Below, one piece after another: positions 53,657 through 64,000 of a stretch of DNA of 64,000 nt (positions are counted from its first letter, which is position 1; each line of letters opens with the position of its first letter). Position numbers and translations under genes: made by a program. The DNA is from Venturia oleaginea (taxonomy: Eukaryota > Ascomycota > Dothideomycetes > Venturiales > Venturiaceae). Location of the stretch: positions 496,001 through 560,000 of the forward strand of contig JABMLP010000005.1 in the NCBI GenBank assembly GCA_013176395.1, in the 5' to 3' direction. The notes under the pieces are model-generated. The model was not told the DNA's origin. It saw only the letters and a program-made list of their open reading frames with translations, and did not search any database.

Positions 53657-56600
53657 CTATTCCGTCTCTCGGCTGAATCGTTTTGTAGCGTCTACGAACG
53701 CAATTGTCGCTCGCACCGCTGCTACATCTGGCGTCCATTTTGGACCATCAATCATCTCTCCTCTTCTGTTTGTAAGTGTTGAGCGGCCTCCTACTAAATA
53801 GGAGACGTCGCTCCTTGGTTCGGTCGCTTCTCTTAAGAGCCGTCGTTGCTCGCTCCATCGTTTGCAATCGAGTAGGAAATGCTGCACGCTTTCCACGACT
53901 CCGCATTCTTCGCACAATGGCGACTCCACCGCTCCGATTCGGTTCAGATACTTGTTCAGTCGGCAATGTGACGTCCGTAATTGAGCTAGGGTTTGGGCCT
54001 CTGTTTTGGATAGCTGGTTATAGATGGTGCGCGTGTGTTTTCCAGGGATAGCAGCATCGATAGATTTGGTGAATCTCCCTCCTCGCAGTGGTTTATTGCT
54101 TGGCTGATAGCTCTTTTTTGCTTGCCTAATCAGTGCTGAGCGTAGTCGTATCTCTGACGGGACTGCGCTCCCTGCTTTGGTACTTCTTTTGGCCATTTTG
54201 TCTGCCGCTTCGTTGCCCTTGATGCCAGAGTGTGCCGGGATCCATCGAAGAACCACGGCAATACCCTTTTGATGTAATTGCTGCGTAGCTGACAAGATAT
54301 CCTTGATGATATGCTGGCCTGACTGCTGTCTCGGCTTGCGGATACTCTTCAGCGCACTCTGATTGTCCGAGAAGATGGTGAGTTTTCCTTCTGCCGGGAT
54401 CATTGTCCATACTGCCAGCTGGCTCAGAGCAGTACTGATTGCTTTCAGCTCTGTCGCGTATACATTGCCGTTTGCTGCCAATCCCGTTGTTGCGTACTGC
54501 TCGAGTATAGTCCTGTTTTCGTCTGGTAGAATGTACACCATACCTGTCCCTAGCAAGCCATTTCTACCTGAGCCGTCGGTGTAGCAGTGAATTTCGTCTC
54601 TGTCTTGTGTTGTGGTAGGTTTTACAGCTTCGTCGCGTTCTTCGATAATCATGCTGGGCCCCTCGATCGACGGTGCTTTTGCAAATGGTGTGACTGTCTC
54701 AATCTGGGACATATTAATTCCTGCAAACCTGTCTGCCAACAGGCCAAGTGACGAGCGAAGCTTGAATGATTGATGTACTGCTTTTATACTGGATCTCAAT
54801 GAGTGGCGCTTAGGTAGTGTGTTTAGCTTAACCCACAAGCCTATCCATTTCCCTGTCTATCGTTGCTGGAAGGTCCCGATCGATGCCTCCGACTGCGCAA
54901 TATCTAGCGCTGTAGTTCGGAAACATCCAACAATGGCTTGTGCCCCCCATCTTTGATGTCGTTCAAGCAAGCGTGTATCTTTGGCGTTCAACGCTGTTGC
55001 CCAGACTGATGATGCGTAGTCGACAACTGAAGCCACTGTCGCTTCAAACAGCTGCCGTGCCTGCTTCGTACGAAAACCACTCAGTCTCTTCAGCCGGATC
55101 GCCGCATCGTGTCCCTTTGTAGCTGCTCTGGCAGCCTGTAGGTGGAACTTCAATTTCTGGTCGAGAATAATGCCTAGAAGCTTGACGGAGGAGCCTGGCA
55201 CAACCGAGCAGCCTCCAATTTGAATTGGCGTCGTTGACAGTCTTTCCGCGCTTGGTGTGAAGTGGATGAAGGCTGTCTTTTTGGGCTCAAATGTAGCTCC
55301 ACTACGACGTTCCCACTGCTCCGCTTTTGGTATCACTGTCTCTTGAAGCACCCGAGTATTTTCCTCAGCATTTGGCCCGGTGACCCAAACAGAGTAGTCA
55401 TCCACGTACGCAATTGCGCCTTGGTGCCGGCTGATCTTTCTCTCTACCAGGTCAGCGTTGAAGAAGAGGTAGAGTATTGGGGATAGAGGTGAGCCTTGAG
55501 GCAGCCCTGGAGAATGCAAATCTACTTCCTCGCTGCTCTGCCCGTTCACTGTAATGCTTGCTCTCCTGCCTGAGCAGAAGTTCTCAATCTAACGAACAAG
55601 CTCCTCTGGAATACGTCGTCTTTGTAATCTGGCCAAGAGTACTTCTTTGTTGACCCCGTTGTACGCTCCTTTGACGTCAAAACTGAGCAGGCTAAGGACT
55701 CGGCACCTTCTTCGCGCCTGTTTGATGCGGTCGGTGAGGAGCAGCAGTGCCTGTTCTGTGCTACGTTGCTTCCGAGCTCCAAAATGATTCTCTGGTAGGA
55801 GGCCGTGTTCTTCAGCTAGGTAGGAGATGCGGGTAGCGACCACAGCCTCCAGTGCTTTCCATAGGGTTGCTAGCAACGAGATTGGTCGATACGCGTTTGG
55901 CTGTGTATAGTCGTCTTTTGCTGGCTTTCGAAGTGGTAGGATTCGCGCGCATTTCCACTGCGCTGGGAGGATGCCTTGTGTCATAGACGCTTGAAACAAT
56001 CTCGTTATCTCGTCTTGGAGGACTGGCCAGAGCTGTCTCAATACAACCGCGGGTAGACCGTCTAGGCCTGGTGCTTTGTGTGCTTTCATGCCCATGATCG
56101 CTTCTTCGATTTCGTATTTTGTTGGTGCTGATGATGGGAGTTGTGTTGCTCGCTGCTCTGCTGCTGGTTCTGGCTCGATCACCTCAGCCGCCGGGGGAAA
56201 GAAGGCTTGCAGCAGGATAGATCCAATCTCTTCTTTACTTTCGGTCGTGTCGTCAGAGTTTGACCTCGCTAGTTCTGTAATCTTTGCAAAAGAGGAGGTA
56301 CTCTCTGGGTCAAGATACTTAGCGGCCTTCCATACATTTTCAGCGTCGTCTAGAAATTCCTTCCAGTGAGTGTTTCTTTCCGATCGGATTGCTCGATGGT
56401 ACGTGCTTTGTGTTGCAGTAAGGGTTGCAAGGTGATGTAAACATGTATGATGTCTATCATTGTGTATTGTATTTCTATGTTCAGCCGTAGAGCTGATGTT
56501 TACATATGATGTGTGTACTCTAGCAGGAGCTATTGTGATAAAGGAAGTAAGAACGGTATAGCTCAAGTGTGCCTTCTGTACCAGGATGTGACACTTTGAG

Positions 56601-56668
56601 CTTCTCTGGCTTCCGTTCGGAGCCGCTGCAGTGTTTGGTGTGTGAGAGCGTTCGTTTCGGTCGTCCAC
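53657..56668 (-). pseudogene. LINE ORF2 C-terminal part: reverse transcriptase and RNase H
   Basis: Reverse transcriptase motifs: APGLDGLPAVVL, PNAYRPISLLATLWKALE, FDVKGAYNGV (first catalytic Asp), GLPQGSPLSPILYLFFNADL, AYVDDYSVW (YVDD catalytic pair) and LLGIILDQKLKFH. RNase H motifs: CYTDGSGRNG, ATELKAIS, FSDNQSALKSI, WIPAHSGIKGNEAADKMAK. The tail has CEECGVVESVQHFLLDC. In-frame stops interrupt it at about 55588 (after EELVR, where a Trp is expected) and at 54857-54859 (after GTFQQR). The N-terminal 60 codons of this frame (from 56668) do not resemble the family and probably include inserted or shifted sequence. Confidence 0.82.
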
Positions 56669-56732
56669 CGGCTCGCCTTAACTTCTCTGCATAGCTGTCT
56701 TCTGACGTGTGTGTATTCCTTGCGAAGGTTGG

Positions 56733-57749
56733 TCAGATATGGTGTCCACCATGGTTTTTGGTACGGCGACGGTTTTGCAAGAGGAACGGAACGTATTGCT
56801 CGATAACAGGGACTACCACTTCCATCAATCGTTGCAGCATATCGTCCACGTTTTCGTCTGCATTGTCTTCAGGTGGAGTAACTGCTTGCCGCTGCTTTGC
56901 GTGTTCTACCTCCTGGCGGATGCGCTCCCAATCTGCATTTTTGTAAAGTCGTCTGGGTGTTGTGGTCTCCTCCACGCACGTCATAGCTAATGTCGCACTG
57001 ATGGGCCGGTGGTCCGATCCGTGTTCGTTGACGTGAAATCCACACCGTACCAAGCTGTCGGTGAGAGCCGGTGAGGTGAGGAAGAGTTCGATGGTACTGC
57101 TTACTTGCGTTCCGTAGAATGTGGCCTCTCCCCTGGGGACAAGATTAGAGAGTTGATATACCGCCATATACTCAACGATGGCTTCTGCTTCATCCTGTCG
57201 CCTTGTTTCTGCTACTTGCTCGCCTCCCCAGAGCTGGTCGTGTCGGTTGAAATCTCCGGTGATGAGAAGTTCTGGCTCGTGTCCAAGCTCTTGAGCTGTA
57301 TCTTTGATTGCATCTTCTAGTAACTGAAGCCGTTCTGTCACTGCGGTCTTGTCCCGCTCTCGGTGTGCTTCTCCTGCTGGCACGTACACTGAAGCTGTAA
57401 AGATGACTTTGCCTTGAGTTTTGATAAGGATTGCCGTGATGTCGGGAGACGCAATCGGGATCTGTTTGTAGTCGAGCGTTTTCCGGGCCCAGATCATCGA
57501 TCGGATAGGCCATGTGTCGTCTCTAGAGCACGTTGGGAAAATCTGAATAAATTTGTTGTTTGTTGATGGTGCCGCCATTACCTGCCCTGTCTGTGTTTTG
57601 AAGCAGTGTGGTTCTTGTATTAGCAGCGCGTCGAAATCTCTGATAGATTCGTCGTTAAGTAGACTAGGTAGCGTCTCTCTCCTCTTCCCTGTGTTATATG
57701 AAATCACGTTGAAATGTCCTCTTGTTGTCGCACGGGTTGTATCTAACAT
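56733..57749 (-). pseudogene. LINE ORF2 N-terminal part: AP-type endonuclease
   Basis: The start reads MLDTTRATTRGHFNVISYNT; catalytic features of the exonuclease/endonuclease/phosphatase fold follow: IQEPHCF (Glu), LLITGDFNRHDQLWGG (Asp/Asn) and NEHGSDHRPIS (Asp/His). The frame ends at 56733, right after an A-run in RRRTKNHGG. Another phase continues from there with WWTPYLTNLRKEYTHVRRQL, so a frameshift in the A-run separates the endonuclease from the reverse transcriptase. The start codon is one base upstream of the ORF1 stop (ATGTTAG), a linkage typical of reinitiating bicistronic LINEs. Confidence 0.83.
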
Positions 57750-59092
57750 AGATGGCGCGCTCGGGTCTGTTCCATCGCTTTCTTGTACTCAGGGCATCCT
57801 GTGTCCGTTGCTCGGTGGGCGTCTCCACAGTTGCGGCATTTGGGATGCTGCTCTACACAGTCCTGCGCTTCGTGCCCAATACACGCGCAGTTAGCACACG
57901 TCAGCTCATTGTTGCACCGTGTGCTCATATGTACAAACTGTTGGCATTGGTAGCATCGTCTCGGTCTTGGTCGATACTCATACGGGCTGACCCGGGCCAA
58001 CTCTCCTCCAATCTCGAGCTGTTTCAGCGCTCTGTCAGCTTCTATCTTAGAGCTGAGGTATACCAGGATGGAGCAATAGTTCTTGTATGGGTCAGGTTTG
58101 CTGAGCATAGAGATCTTTGTAATGGTGACCTTGTTCTCCTCGGACATATCCGCTTTCAGACTGCTTTTCAGCGTGATTCGATCTTCGTTCAGTATAGCCA
58201 TTTTGTTCACGCGATCGACCTTAACGGGGTACCACTTCTCGCCTTGAACAGACGCGCCAGGGAAGAATTTGAGCCATTGCTCCTGGTTCTGCCGTATTAC
58301 CTGCTCGTCCTCCTCTAGCCTGAGGACAACTCGGACCAGTTTTGTTTCTCTGCCAATTTTCTCGATTCCTGCAATCTGTATGTCCTTTGTAGCTTGCCCT
58401 GCCGCAATGGCATCCTTTACTCTCTCTTTTATCTCGATAGGGTTTGTGAGGTCAATGTGTGTGTGAGCGCGTGCGAAGTTGAGAGTTAGGCCGGGTCTGC
58501 TGATTGATGAGGTGTTTGTATTACTTGCTTGCTGACTGATAGAAGCAGGTGGAGTAAGTGAGTTAGTCCTAGCTACAGACGCGTACGACTGTGCTGGTGA
58601 GCTGATTAGTGGGTTTGCCCGCGATAGCTGAGCTTGTATCAAACAAACATCCTTTCTTAGCTGCTGGGTTTTCTGGGCAAGTTGCTCCCGGAGCTGCTTA
58701 GTTTCCTGAAGGAGTTTCTCTTTCATCTTCTTCATCTCATTCTGGAATGTTACGTCACGTTGTTGGAGAGTGTTTCGCAGGTCTTCGATAACCTTTCTGT
58801 TACTTGTTGCGTCGCCTTGAAGCTGTACCAGAATTTGGAGTATCTCTCTGACCGGTATCTCGCCGTTGTCTTCAGGTATTTGCGCTGCACGCTGTGATTT
58901 AGCCCTCGGTGCTTTGGCTACCTCAGTACGCTTCTGCTGGTTCAGGGAGCCGTCCATTATCGCTGCTGTTCTGCCTTTGCTTGCTATAGTTGACTGTCGT
59001 AGCGTTGGGCCGGTTGGCTTTGCCATCGGAGGGGGCGTAGTTGGCGCGCTTCTTTCCTGCAACGGCGTAGTTGGTCCTTCTATTAGAGACAT
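57743..59092 (-). CDS. LINE ORF1 protein, gag-like with zinc knuckles
   Basis: A 449-residue open frame. The N-terminal third is basic and Pro/Thr-rich. A coiled coil follows (about residues 100-155: LVQLQGDATSNRKVIEDLRN, then QRDVTFQNEMKKMKEKL and a Gln-rich helix). The C-terminus carries CCHC-type knuckles: CYQCQQFVHMSTRC, CANCACIGHEAQDC and CRNCGDAHRATDTGC. ORF1 proteins of LINEs bind the element RNA. This frame is uninterrupted even though ORF2 is broken. It overlaps the ORF2 start. Confidence 0.85.
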   Translation of the reverse strand: MSLIEGPTTPLQERSAPTTPPPMAKPTGPTLRQSTIASKGRTAAIMDGSLNQQKRTEVAKAPRAKSQRAAQIPEDNGEIPVREILQILVQLQGDATSNRKVIEDLRNTLQQRDVTFQNEMKKMKEKLLQETKQLREQLAQKTQQLRKDVCLIQAQLSRANPLISSPAQSYASVARTNSLTPPASISQQASNTNTSSISRPGLTLNFARAHTHIDLTNPIEIKERVKDAIAAGQATKDIQIAGIEKIGRETKLVRVVLRLEEDEQVIRQNQEQWLKFFPGASVQGEKWYPVKVDRVNKMAILNEDRITLKSSLKADMSEENKVTITKISMLSKPDPYKNYCSILVYLSSKIEADRALKQLEIGGELARVSPYEYRPRPRRCYQCQQFVHMSTRCNNELTCANCACIGHEAQDCVEQHPKCRNCGDAHRATDTGCPEYKKAMEQTRARHLC

Positions 59093-59214
59093 CTGGATCT
59101 CTTATTCTCAAGGCAATACCGAGTATCTTGAGTTTGATTAGTTAGGTTGGGTGCCTGTCGTGCGTGTTGTCGTTCTGGGGCTGCTGTGATGTGTTCGCCT
59201 TGGTTGATCGCCCT

Positions 59215-59590
59215 TTGTGTATCGCTCCACCACCAACGCGACTTCGAAGGAATCTACGCGTTATACGACGCAGGATTTCTAGTGCTTGCTATTACTGTCT
59301 ATAATAACTAGTCACGTAGATTCCTATCAAGGACTGGCATGCCACTGTTCAACACTCCCACTCATGCCTAGACCTTAGCTATGCAAAGGAGCCATGCCGT
59401 GCCGTCACATTACCCCCCCAAAAAGAAAGCCCAGTTATCCCGAGAGGAATCAACTTGGCTGGGCACATTGCTAGCAAAACATATACCAAACGCCCCTTCA
59501 ATCTGAATCCCTACTGCCATTGATTTGAGAATACCAAACACCCATAGCTGGAAGGAGAAAAAGGACTCAAAGGAGCAAAAGGCCCATAGC
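59215..59590 (-). repeat. Probable 3' LTR and adjoining region of the Ty3/gypsy element
   Basis: On the minus strand, about 175 bases after the pol stop, TTTTTGGGGGGG is followed by TAATGTGACGGCACGG. A G-rich run followed by TGTGACGG resembles the polypurine tract and LTR start of fungal Ty3/gypsy elements. I place the LTR start at about 59409 and cannot fix its end; it merges with the LINE 5' region. No second LTR lies inside the window, so this cannot be verified here. Confidence 0.4.
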
Positions 59591-62230
59591 CTAGCGCCTA
59601 TTCATCCTTGTGCGCATTCTCGTCATTCTCCCCTTGGAGACCGCCGCATTATCGTCCTCATGCGGTGGATCCTCAGTCTCTCGGTCATAGGCGTCCTGCC
59701 ATTCTGTCAACCTCAATGGCGGACCATCTCGCTCGGGGTGATCCTGGTGGTAGAGCCTGAGCAGCTTTGGTGAGTTCTTAAAGCTCTCAGCATCATAACA
59801 TGTATTATCTGGGTCCCAACCTTTCCATGATACCATGTATTGTAGCTTTTGTCGGTGAATACGGCTTCCAAGGATGGCCTCAACCTCCCACTCGACATGG
59901 CTGTGCACTTCGTAGGCATCATTTGGATCGTTGGTATTGATTTGACCCGGGAGCCCCTCTGTAGCCGCTTTTCTCAATCGATCAGAGTGAAAAACATTGT
60001 GTATCTTGTACGATTGTGGTAACTGAACCTCCCAACTATGTCCTTTTTTTCCAATGATAGGAAATGGGCCTACCACAGGGTTATCCAACTTGTCAGACGG
60101 TCGATCAGTGCGCCAGGCTCTTTTGGTGACGTACACCATATCGCCTATGCCTATGGTGTCGTCAAAGCCGAAGTCTTCAGGCCTGCGCTTCTTGTTTGCC
60201 TGCAGAGATTGCCGCTGTTGGGCCTTGAAGAGTTGAGTCTTTGCGAAGTTCCATGCCTCGTACATACGAGTGGCGTAACGTTGTGCTTCTCCGCGATTGA
60301 GCTTCTCAAGTGACGATTGTCCTTTCATTGGCTTGCGAGCCTCCCAATCGTAATGCATTCTAGGCACAAAACCCATTTCAACCTCCGATGGCGATAAGCC
60401 CGTAGACTCATGAGGTGCCGACGCTGCAGCGAAGTCCATTGCAGGTAACAGCTCAGACCAATTGTCTTGGTAATGATTGACAAAGATCCTTAGTTTCTGT
60501 TGCAATGCCTGGTTGACGATCTCAGTCTGGCCATCAGTTTGAGCATGTTCTGAGGTACTCTTACGCAATTGGATGCCCAGAATAAGGCTCAATTCGTCCC
60601 AGAACTGCGACACAAATCTCGGATCCCGATCGCTGACAATAGTATCAGGCAGCCCATAGATGCGGTAGATGTGTTTGTAGTACAGCCATGCAGCATCTTT
60701 GGCCTTCACTTCCTTGTGACATGGTAGGGAGAAAGGGCGCTTTCCTAGACGATCCACTACTACCATGACATTGTCATATCCGTGCTTGTCTTTGTTGAGG
60801 GACATGAAGTCCATTGAAACGTGCTGCCAGGGCCTCTCAGGTATTGGCAATGGTTTCAGCAATCCCGGAGTCTTGTCCCTAGGAACTGATGACCTCCTGC
60901 AATCCTGGCATGCCGCAATATATTGATCAATGTCTGCATTCATCCGCGGCCAGTAAAACTGCCGTGCGACAATCTTTCGAGTTTTGTTGCGGCCAGGGTG
61001 GGCAGAGGGTAATGTTGTATGTACCTCATCAAGTAGCTTTCGGCGGAGTTGATCATTCTCTGGAATAAAAAGGCGACCCTGGTGTAATAGGAGTCCATCT
61101 TCAAGGCGGAGAGTCGTATGGTCATCGCTAGCGACGTCTCTGAACTGCTGCAGTGATTGTGCGGTCCGATTGGCGTTGAGTAGCTGGTCCACTAGGTGTA
61201 GCTGTTCTGCGTTGATGTTAAGCGCCTGGATCTGGGCACCAATCTGGTCATCTTTGATGAGCTGTATTGTGCGGGCTGCGTTGGCAATTGCTTTTTGTGA
61301 CTTCAGTTCATCCGATTTCCGTGACAGGGCATCTGCAATGGTGTTTTCCTTGCCAGGGCGGTAGACAATAGTAAAGTCATAGTTACAGATAACCTCTGAC
61401 CATCGAGCTTGTCGTGCGTTCAACATCCTCTTGGTGGTAAAGTATTCCAGTGCGCGGTGGTCAGTAATAGCCACAAATGGCTGCTGCAAACCTCTCAAAA
61501 ATGCGCTCCATTCTTCAAGGCCTTTGGTTAATGCCAGTAGTTCCTTGTCGTGAATCTCGTAGTTCAGCTCGTGTACGTTCATTGTCTTGCTGAAGAAGGC
61601 TACTGGGTGCCATTGGTTATCTTTTCCTTTCTGAGATAGGACACCTGCAACTACTCCGTCAGAAGCATCAGTTTCCATCCGGGTTAGTAGCAAAGGGTCG
61701 TACAATGCGAGGACTGGCGCAGAGGTAAGGGCTTGCTTTAGCATATCAAAAGCTTCTATACACTCTTCGTTGAAATCAAAGATGTGTCCTTTGCGAGTAA
61801 GCCGAATCAATGGGCGGGCCATCCTGCCAAAGTTCTCGATAAATCTCCGATAGAAGTTGCAGAAGCCAATGAAGCTTTGAACTTGTTTGACGGTGCGGGG
61901 CTGCTTCCAGTACTTAACAACAGCAATCTTGTCCGGGTCAACCCTGATGCCTTCGGTGCTGATGATGAAGCCTAGGTACTTGGTTTCAGTAACATCGAAC
62001 TCACTCTTTTTGATGTCACATTGTAAGCCTGCAGCGCGCAGTCTTTCAAGTACCTTGTGAACGTGCTCTGTGTGCTGCAATAGGTCTTCCGAGAAGATGA
62101 GGATATCATCAAGGTATGCGGTGCAGAAGTCGTCAAGGTATTCCATCAGGATCGTATTCATGTACTTCTGCCAGGTAGCAGGGCCATTAACCAGTCCCTC
62201 CATCATGACTTTTGCATTTGAAACTTCCAT
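59591..62230 (-). pseudogene. Ty3/gypsy pol: RT C-terminus, RNase H, integrase, chromodomain
   Basis: The 879-codon frame contains the RT catalytic box TAYLDDILIFS, KKSEFDVTETKYLGFIIS, the RNase H start RMETDASDGVVAGVLSQ and DHRALEYFTTKR, a zinc-binding integrase head (HPGRNKTRKIVARQFYWP to CQDCRRS) and integrase core residues MDFMSL, IVSDRDPRF and EHAQTDGQTEIVNQ. It ends in a chromodomain (HVEWEVEAILGSRIHRQKLQ, then MVSWKGWDPDNTCYDAESF). The chromodomain is thought to guide integration to heterochromatin in chromoviruses. It lacks its own true start: it continues the upstream pol frame after a one-base shift at about 62219-62224. Confidence 0.88.
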
Positions 62231-64000
62231 ATCGGGTACGAAAAGTGGTGAGGTCTTCAGAGTCCGGGTCCATCCGAATTCGATGGAAAGCTTGTCGGAT
62301 ATCTAGCTTTGTAAAGACCTTGGCCTTTGACAATCTAGCCATTGTCTCTGTGATGAGCGGAATAGGATATCGGTCTTTCTTTGTGAGCGTGTTGAGTCTG
62401 CGGTAATCAATACAGAAGCGGAACTTCTGCTTCTCACCCACCGGCGTGGGCTTCTTGACGATGAGTACAGGCGATGCGAATGGGGATATGCTTGTCTCAA
62501 TAAAGCCTGAGTCAAGATTCTTCAGTACCCATTCTTTGACGAAGTTCAGCTCATCCAATGACATGTTGTACAGAGGGCAGAATCCAGGCGAAGCCATGCC
62601 TCCACCTTCTAGTTCAATGACATGGTCAACACCTTCTTTGTAGGTTGCCAATCGATTCGAGTCTGCTTCTGAAAAGACATCCTTAAACTTTGCATGCTTT
62701 GCCGGTAGCTTGTTGTCAATGAGCTCCTTCATGTCCGCAGACTCATCTGCAGGTAGTCGTCCATCCAATGATGCCAACGATAGCCTTAATCGCTGTGCAT
62801 GGTCTTCAGGCGAGTCTCCTTTGGCTTCAGCTTGCTGCTGCGTCAGTTCACATATACGGAGCTCAACCTCATGCAATGATATGGAGCCTGCGATGGCTTC
62901 CTTATCTTTTAAAGCTAGTCGAAATCCTGCAGCGCTGATGAGGCAAAGATCAACTCGGTTTTCTGAATACCAGGATCTGGTGCGATGGTCAAACTCCAAT
63001 GCCTCAATCTCCACCTGATGGTTGCTCCTCTTGAGCTCCTTATCCATTATGTTGTATCCCCGGGCTCTACTCCGTTGGAAAGAGTCTCCATAGCTGACGT
63101 ACAGCTCTTCATTTTCATCCTCTTCGCTGTCAGTGCTATCCTCGAAATCAGATAGGTCTGAGCATCCACTGTCGGAATCGCTGTCAGGGTAGTCCTCATT
63201 AGGATCTTCTTTGACTGTTGGAGGTGGTGCTGGCGTGGTAATCTCGCGTAGAGTTGGCGTCAGTTTCGTGTTCTGCGGAACTGAGGGCTGGTCCAAGGCC
63301 AAAGTCAAGTCAACTGGCTCATTCTGAGTCAATTTGCGCAGTTTTTTCGAAAAGGTATTGTCCAAATTAGGCCTAGCCTGTCCTGCTTGATGCCTGACCT
63401 GGCTAAGCCGTCCACCTTGATTCCTCCTATCCTGCAGTTTCATTGCCTGCTCCCGCTTATTGATGTCCTTTTGGATTGCGCTGACATTGATAGCTTCCGC
63501 TGGTATGTATACATTGTCTTCCACCATAACCCTTCGCTGGAGAGGAGCTACTTTAGGCCTTGATTCTGGCCAGTGCAATCGATGGCGCTTGCAGTTCGGG
63601 GAGATATCATTGTATGCCAACCATGTCCTGCCTAAAATCACATCGTGGTGTCATAATGTCACCTCTAAGAAGGGAACATTGTACACTTGCCTGCCATCCA
63701 ATTCTATGTGTAGCAGCGTCGCATGTGTGATGTCTTCCTCCTTGTGGTCCTGGTATCCGGTGGCCTTGGCTGGCTTCTCAAGAGGTCGTCGCTCAACCTA
63801 AGGGAATCGTGAGGATAATCGCGCTGCACACTTGCGGTCCATGAAGGCGTAGCCGTTGGCTCCTGTATCAATCAGTGCCCGAAGAGTGACTCCCATTCCA
63901 TTAAAGTAGACAACGATGTCAAAGATGAAGGCAGGGCCGCCAAACATCTTTGAAAGATTCAGTTCATGCACCATGTAACGATACTCAATGTCTCTGTTAC
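62187..64000 (-). pseudogene. Ty3/gypsy protease and N-terminal RT, broken by stops
   Basis: From 63641 to 62187 the frame reads from ILGRTWLAYNDISPNC, the end of the protease, through an acidic linker (DSDSDSGCSDLSDFEDSTDS) to the RT fingers: FRFCIDYRRLNTLTKKDRYP and KVFTKLDIRQAFHRIR (first catalytic Asp). It ends in YGSFKCKSHDGG because of one extra A. Upstream, in the same phase, the protease active site ALIDTGANGYAFM is visible at about 63850-63885, but TGA (63651-63653) and TAG (63798-63800) interrupt it. The window ends inside this region. Confidence 0.82.

Larger units (their letters stand above)
53400..59215 (-). mobile_element. Decayed full-length non-LTR retrotransposon (Tad1-like LINE)
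   Basis: On the minus strand, in order: ORF1 with zinc knuckles (59092-57743), then ORF2 with an apurinic-type endonuclease (57749-56733), reverse transcriptase (about 56668-54857) and RNase H (54838-53657). This order and the RNase H domain fit the fungal Tad1 clade. ORF2 is interrupted by at least one frameshift and several in-frame stops, so this copy is dead. The outer ends are estimates: the right end abuts sequence that may belong to the Ty3/gypsy LTR, and no clear poly-A or target duplication was found. Confidence 0.85.
59591..64000 (-). mobile_element. Ty3/gypsy retrotransposon (chromovirus), incomplete at window end
   Basis: The minus strand holds aspartic protease, reverse transcriptase, RNase H, integrase and chromodomain in the order typical of Ty3/gypsy. 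The 5' part (gag and 5' LTR) lies beyond 64000. Several lesions (stops in the protease region, a one-base shift in the reverse transcriptase) indicate an inactive copy. It sits head-to-tail with the LINE. Confidence 0.9.

Overview
This is nuclear DNA of a filamentous ascomycete (Pezizomycotina). The genes have many short introns of about 45-75 bases with GT..AG ends and CTRAC-like branch sites. They include a Zn(II)2Cys6 regulator with a fungal-type middle domain, a fungal LeuA-type isopropylmalate synthase, a DUF3455 secreted protein, and Tad1-like LINE, pogo/Fot1 and chromodomain Ty3/gypsy transposons. A leotiomycete is possible, but that is an impression and not shown by the sequence.

Layout. 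The left 36 kb is ordinary gene-rich chromosome: adenine deaminase (767-1831, -); a possible small gene and a minisatellite (2.8-3.6 kb); a zinc-cluster regulator (5137-7799, +); glutamate decarboxylase (9573-11540, -); choline/ethanolamine kinase (12530-14980, -); two fungal proteins of unknown function (16.1-18.7 kb); a gene that looks frameshifted (19.4-20.3 kb); kinetochore MIS12/MTW1 (20743-21918, -); a 726-residue unknown nuclear-type protein (22210-24390, -); an acidic unknown (about 25.2-25.8 kb); a 1072-residue repetitive LEA-like protein (27045-30692, -); an aldo/keto reductase (31670-32768, -); and 2-isopropylmalate synthase (33964-35838, -). From 36.5 to 42 kb lies a gene-poor stretch with a deleted pogo/Fot1 element that keeps near-perfect 46-bp inverted ends, and a tandemly duplicated 353-bp unit. 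From 42 to 48 kb genes return: a DUF3455 secreted protein, the GPI-anchor enzyme GPI3/PIG-A, and the ribosome-biogenesis helicase DBP6, the last two sharing a 224-bp divergent promoter. At 50-51.7 kb is a broken aspartic protease. The right end (52.5-64 kb) is a retrotransposon cluster: a LINE tail fragment, a decayed full-length Tad1-like LINE, and a chromodomain Ty3/gypsy element running off the window, all on the minus strand.

How genes relate. There is no biosynthetic cluster or obvious new system. The conserved genes are independent housekeeping functions: purine salvage, GABA shunt, phospholipid and leucine synthesis, kinetochore, GPI anchors, 60S assembly. The most notable signals are gene-structure anomalies. 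In the aldo/keto reductase a coding segment now reads as a 47-base intron, which restores the frame after an apparent 4-base loss. GPI3 has a one-base phase conflict at one intron. The protease carries an extra base and an internal stop. All exon boundaries were placed by eye from splice motifs and protein continuity, without alignment or transcripts.
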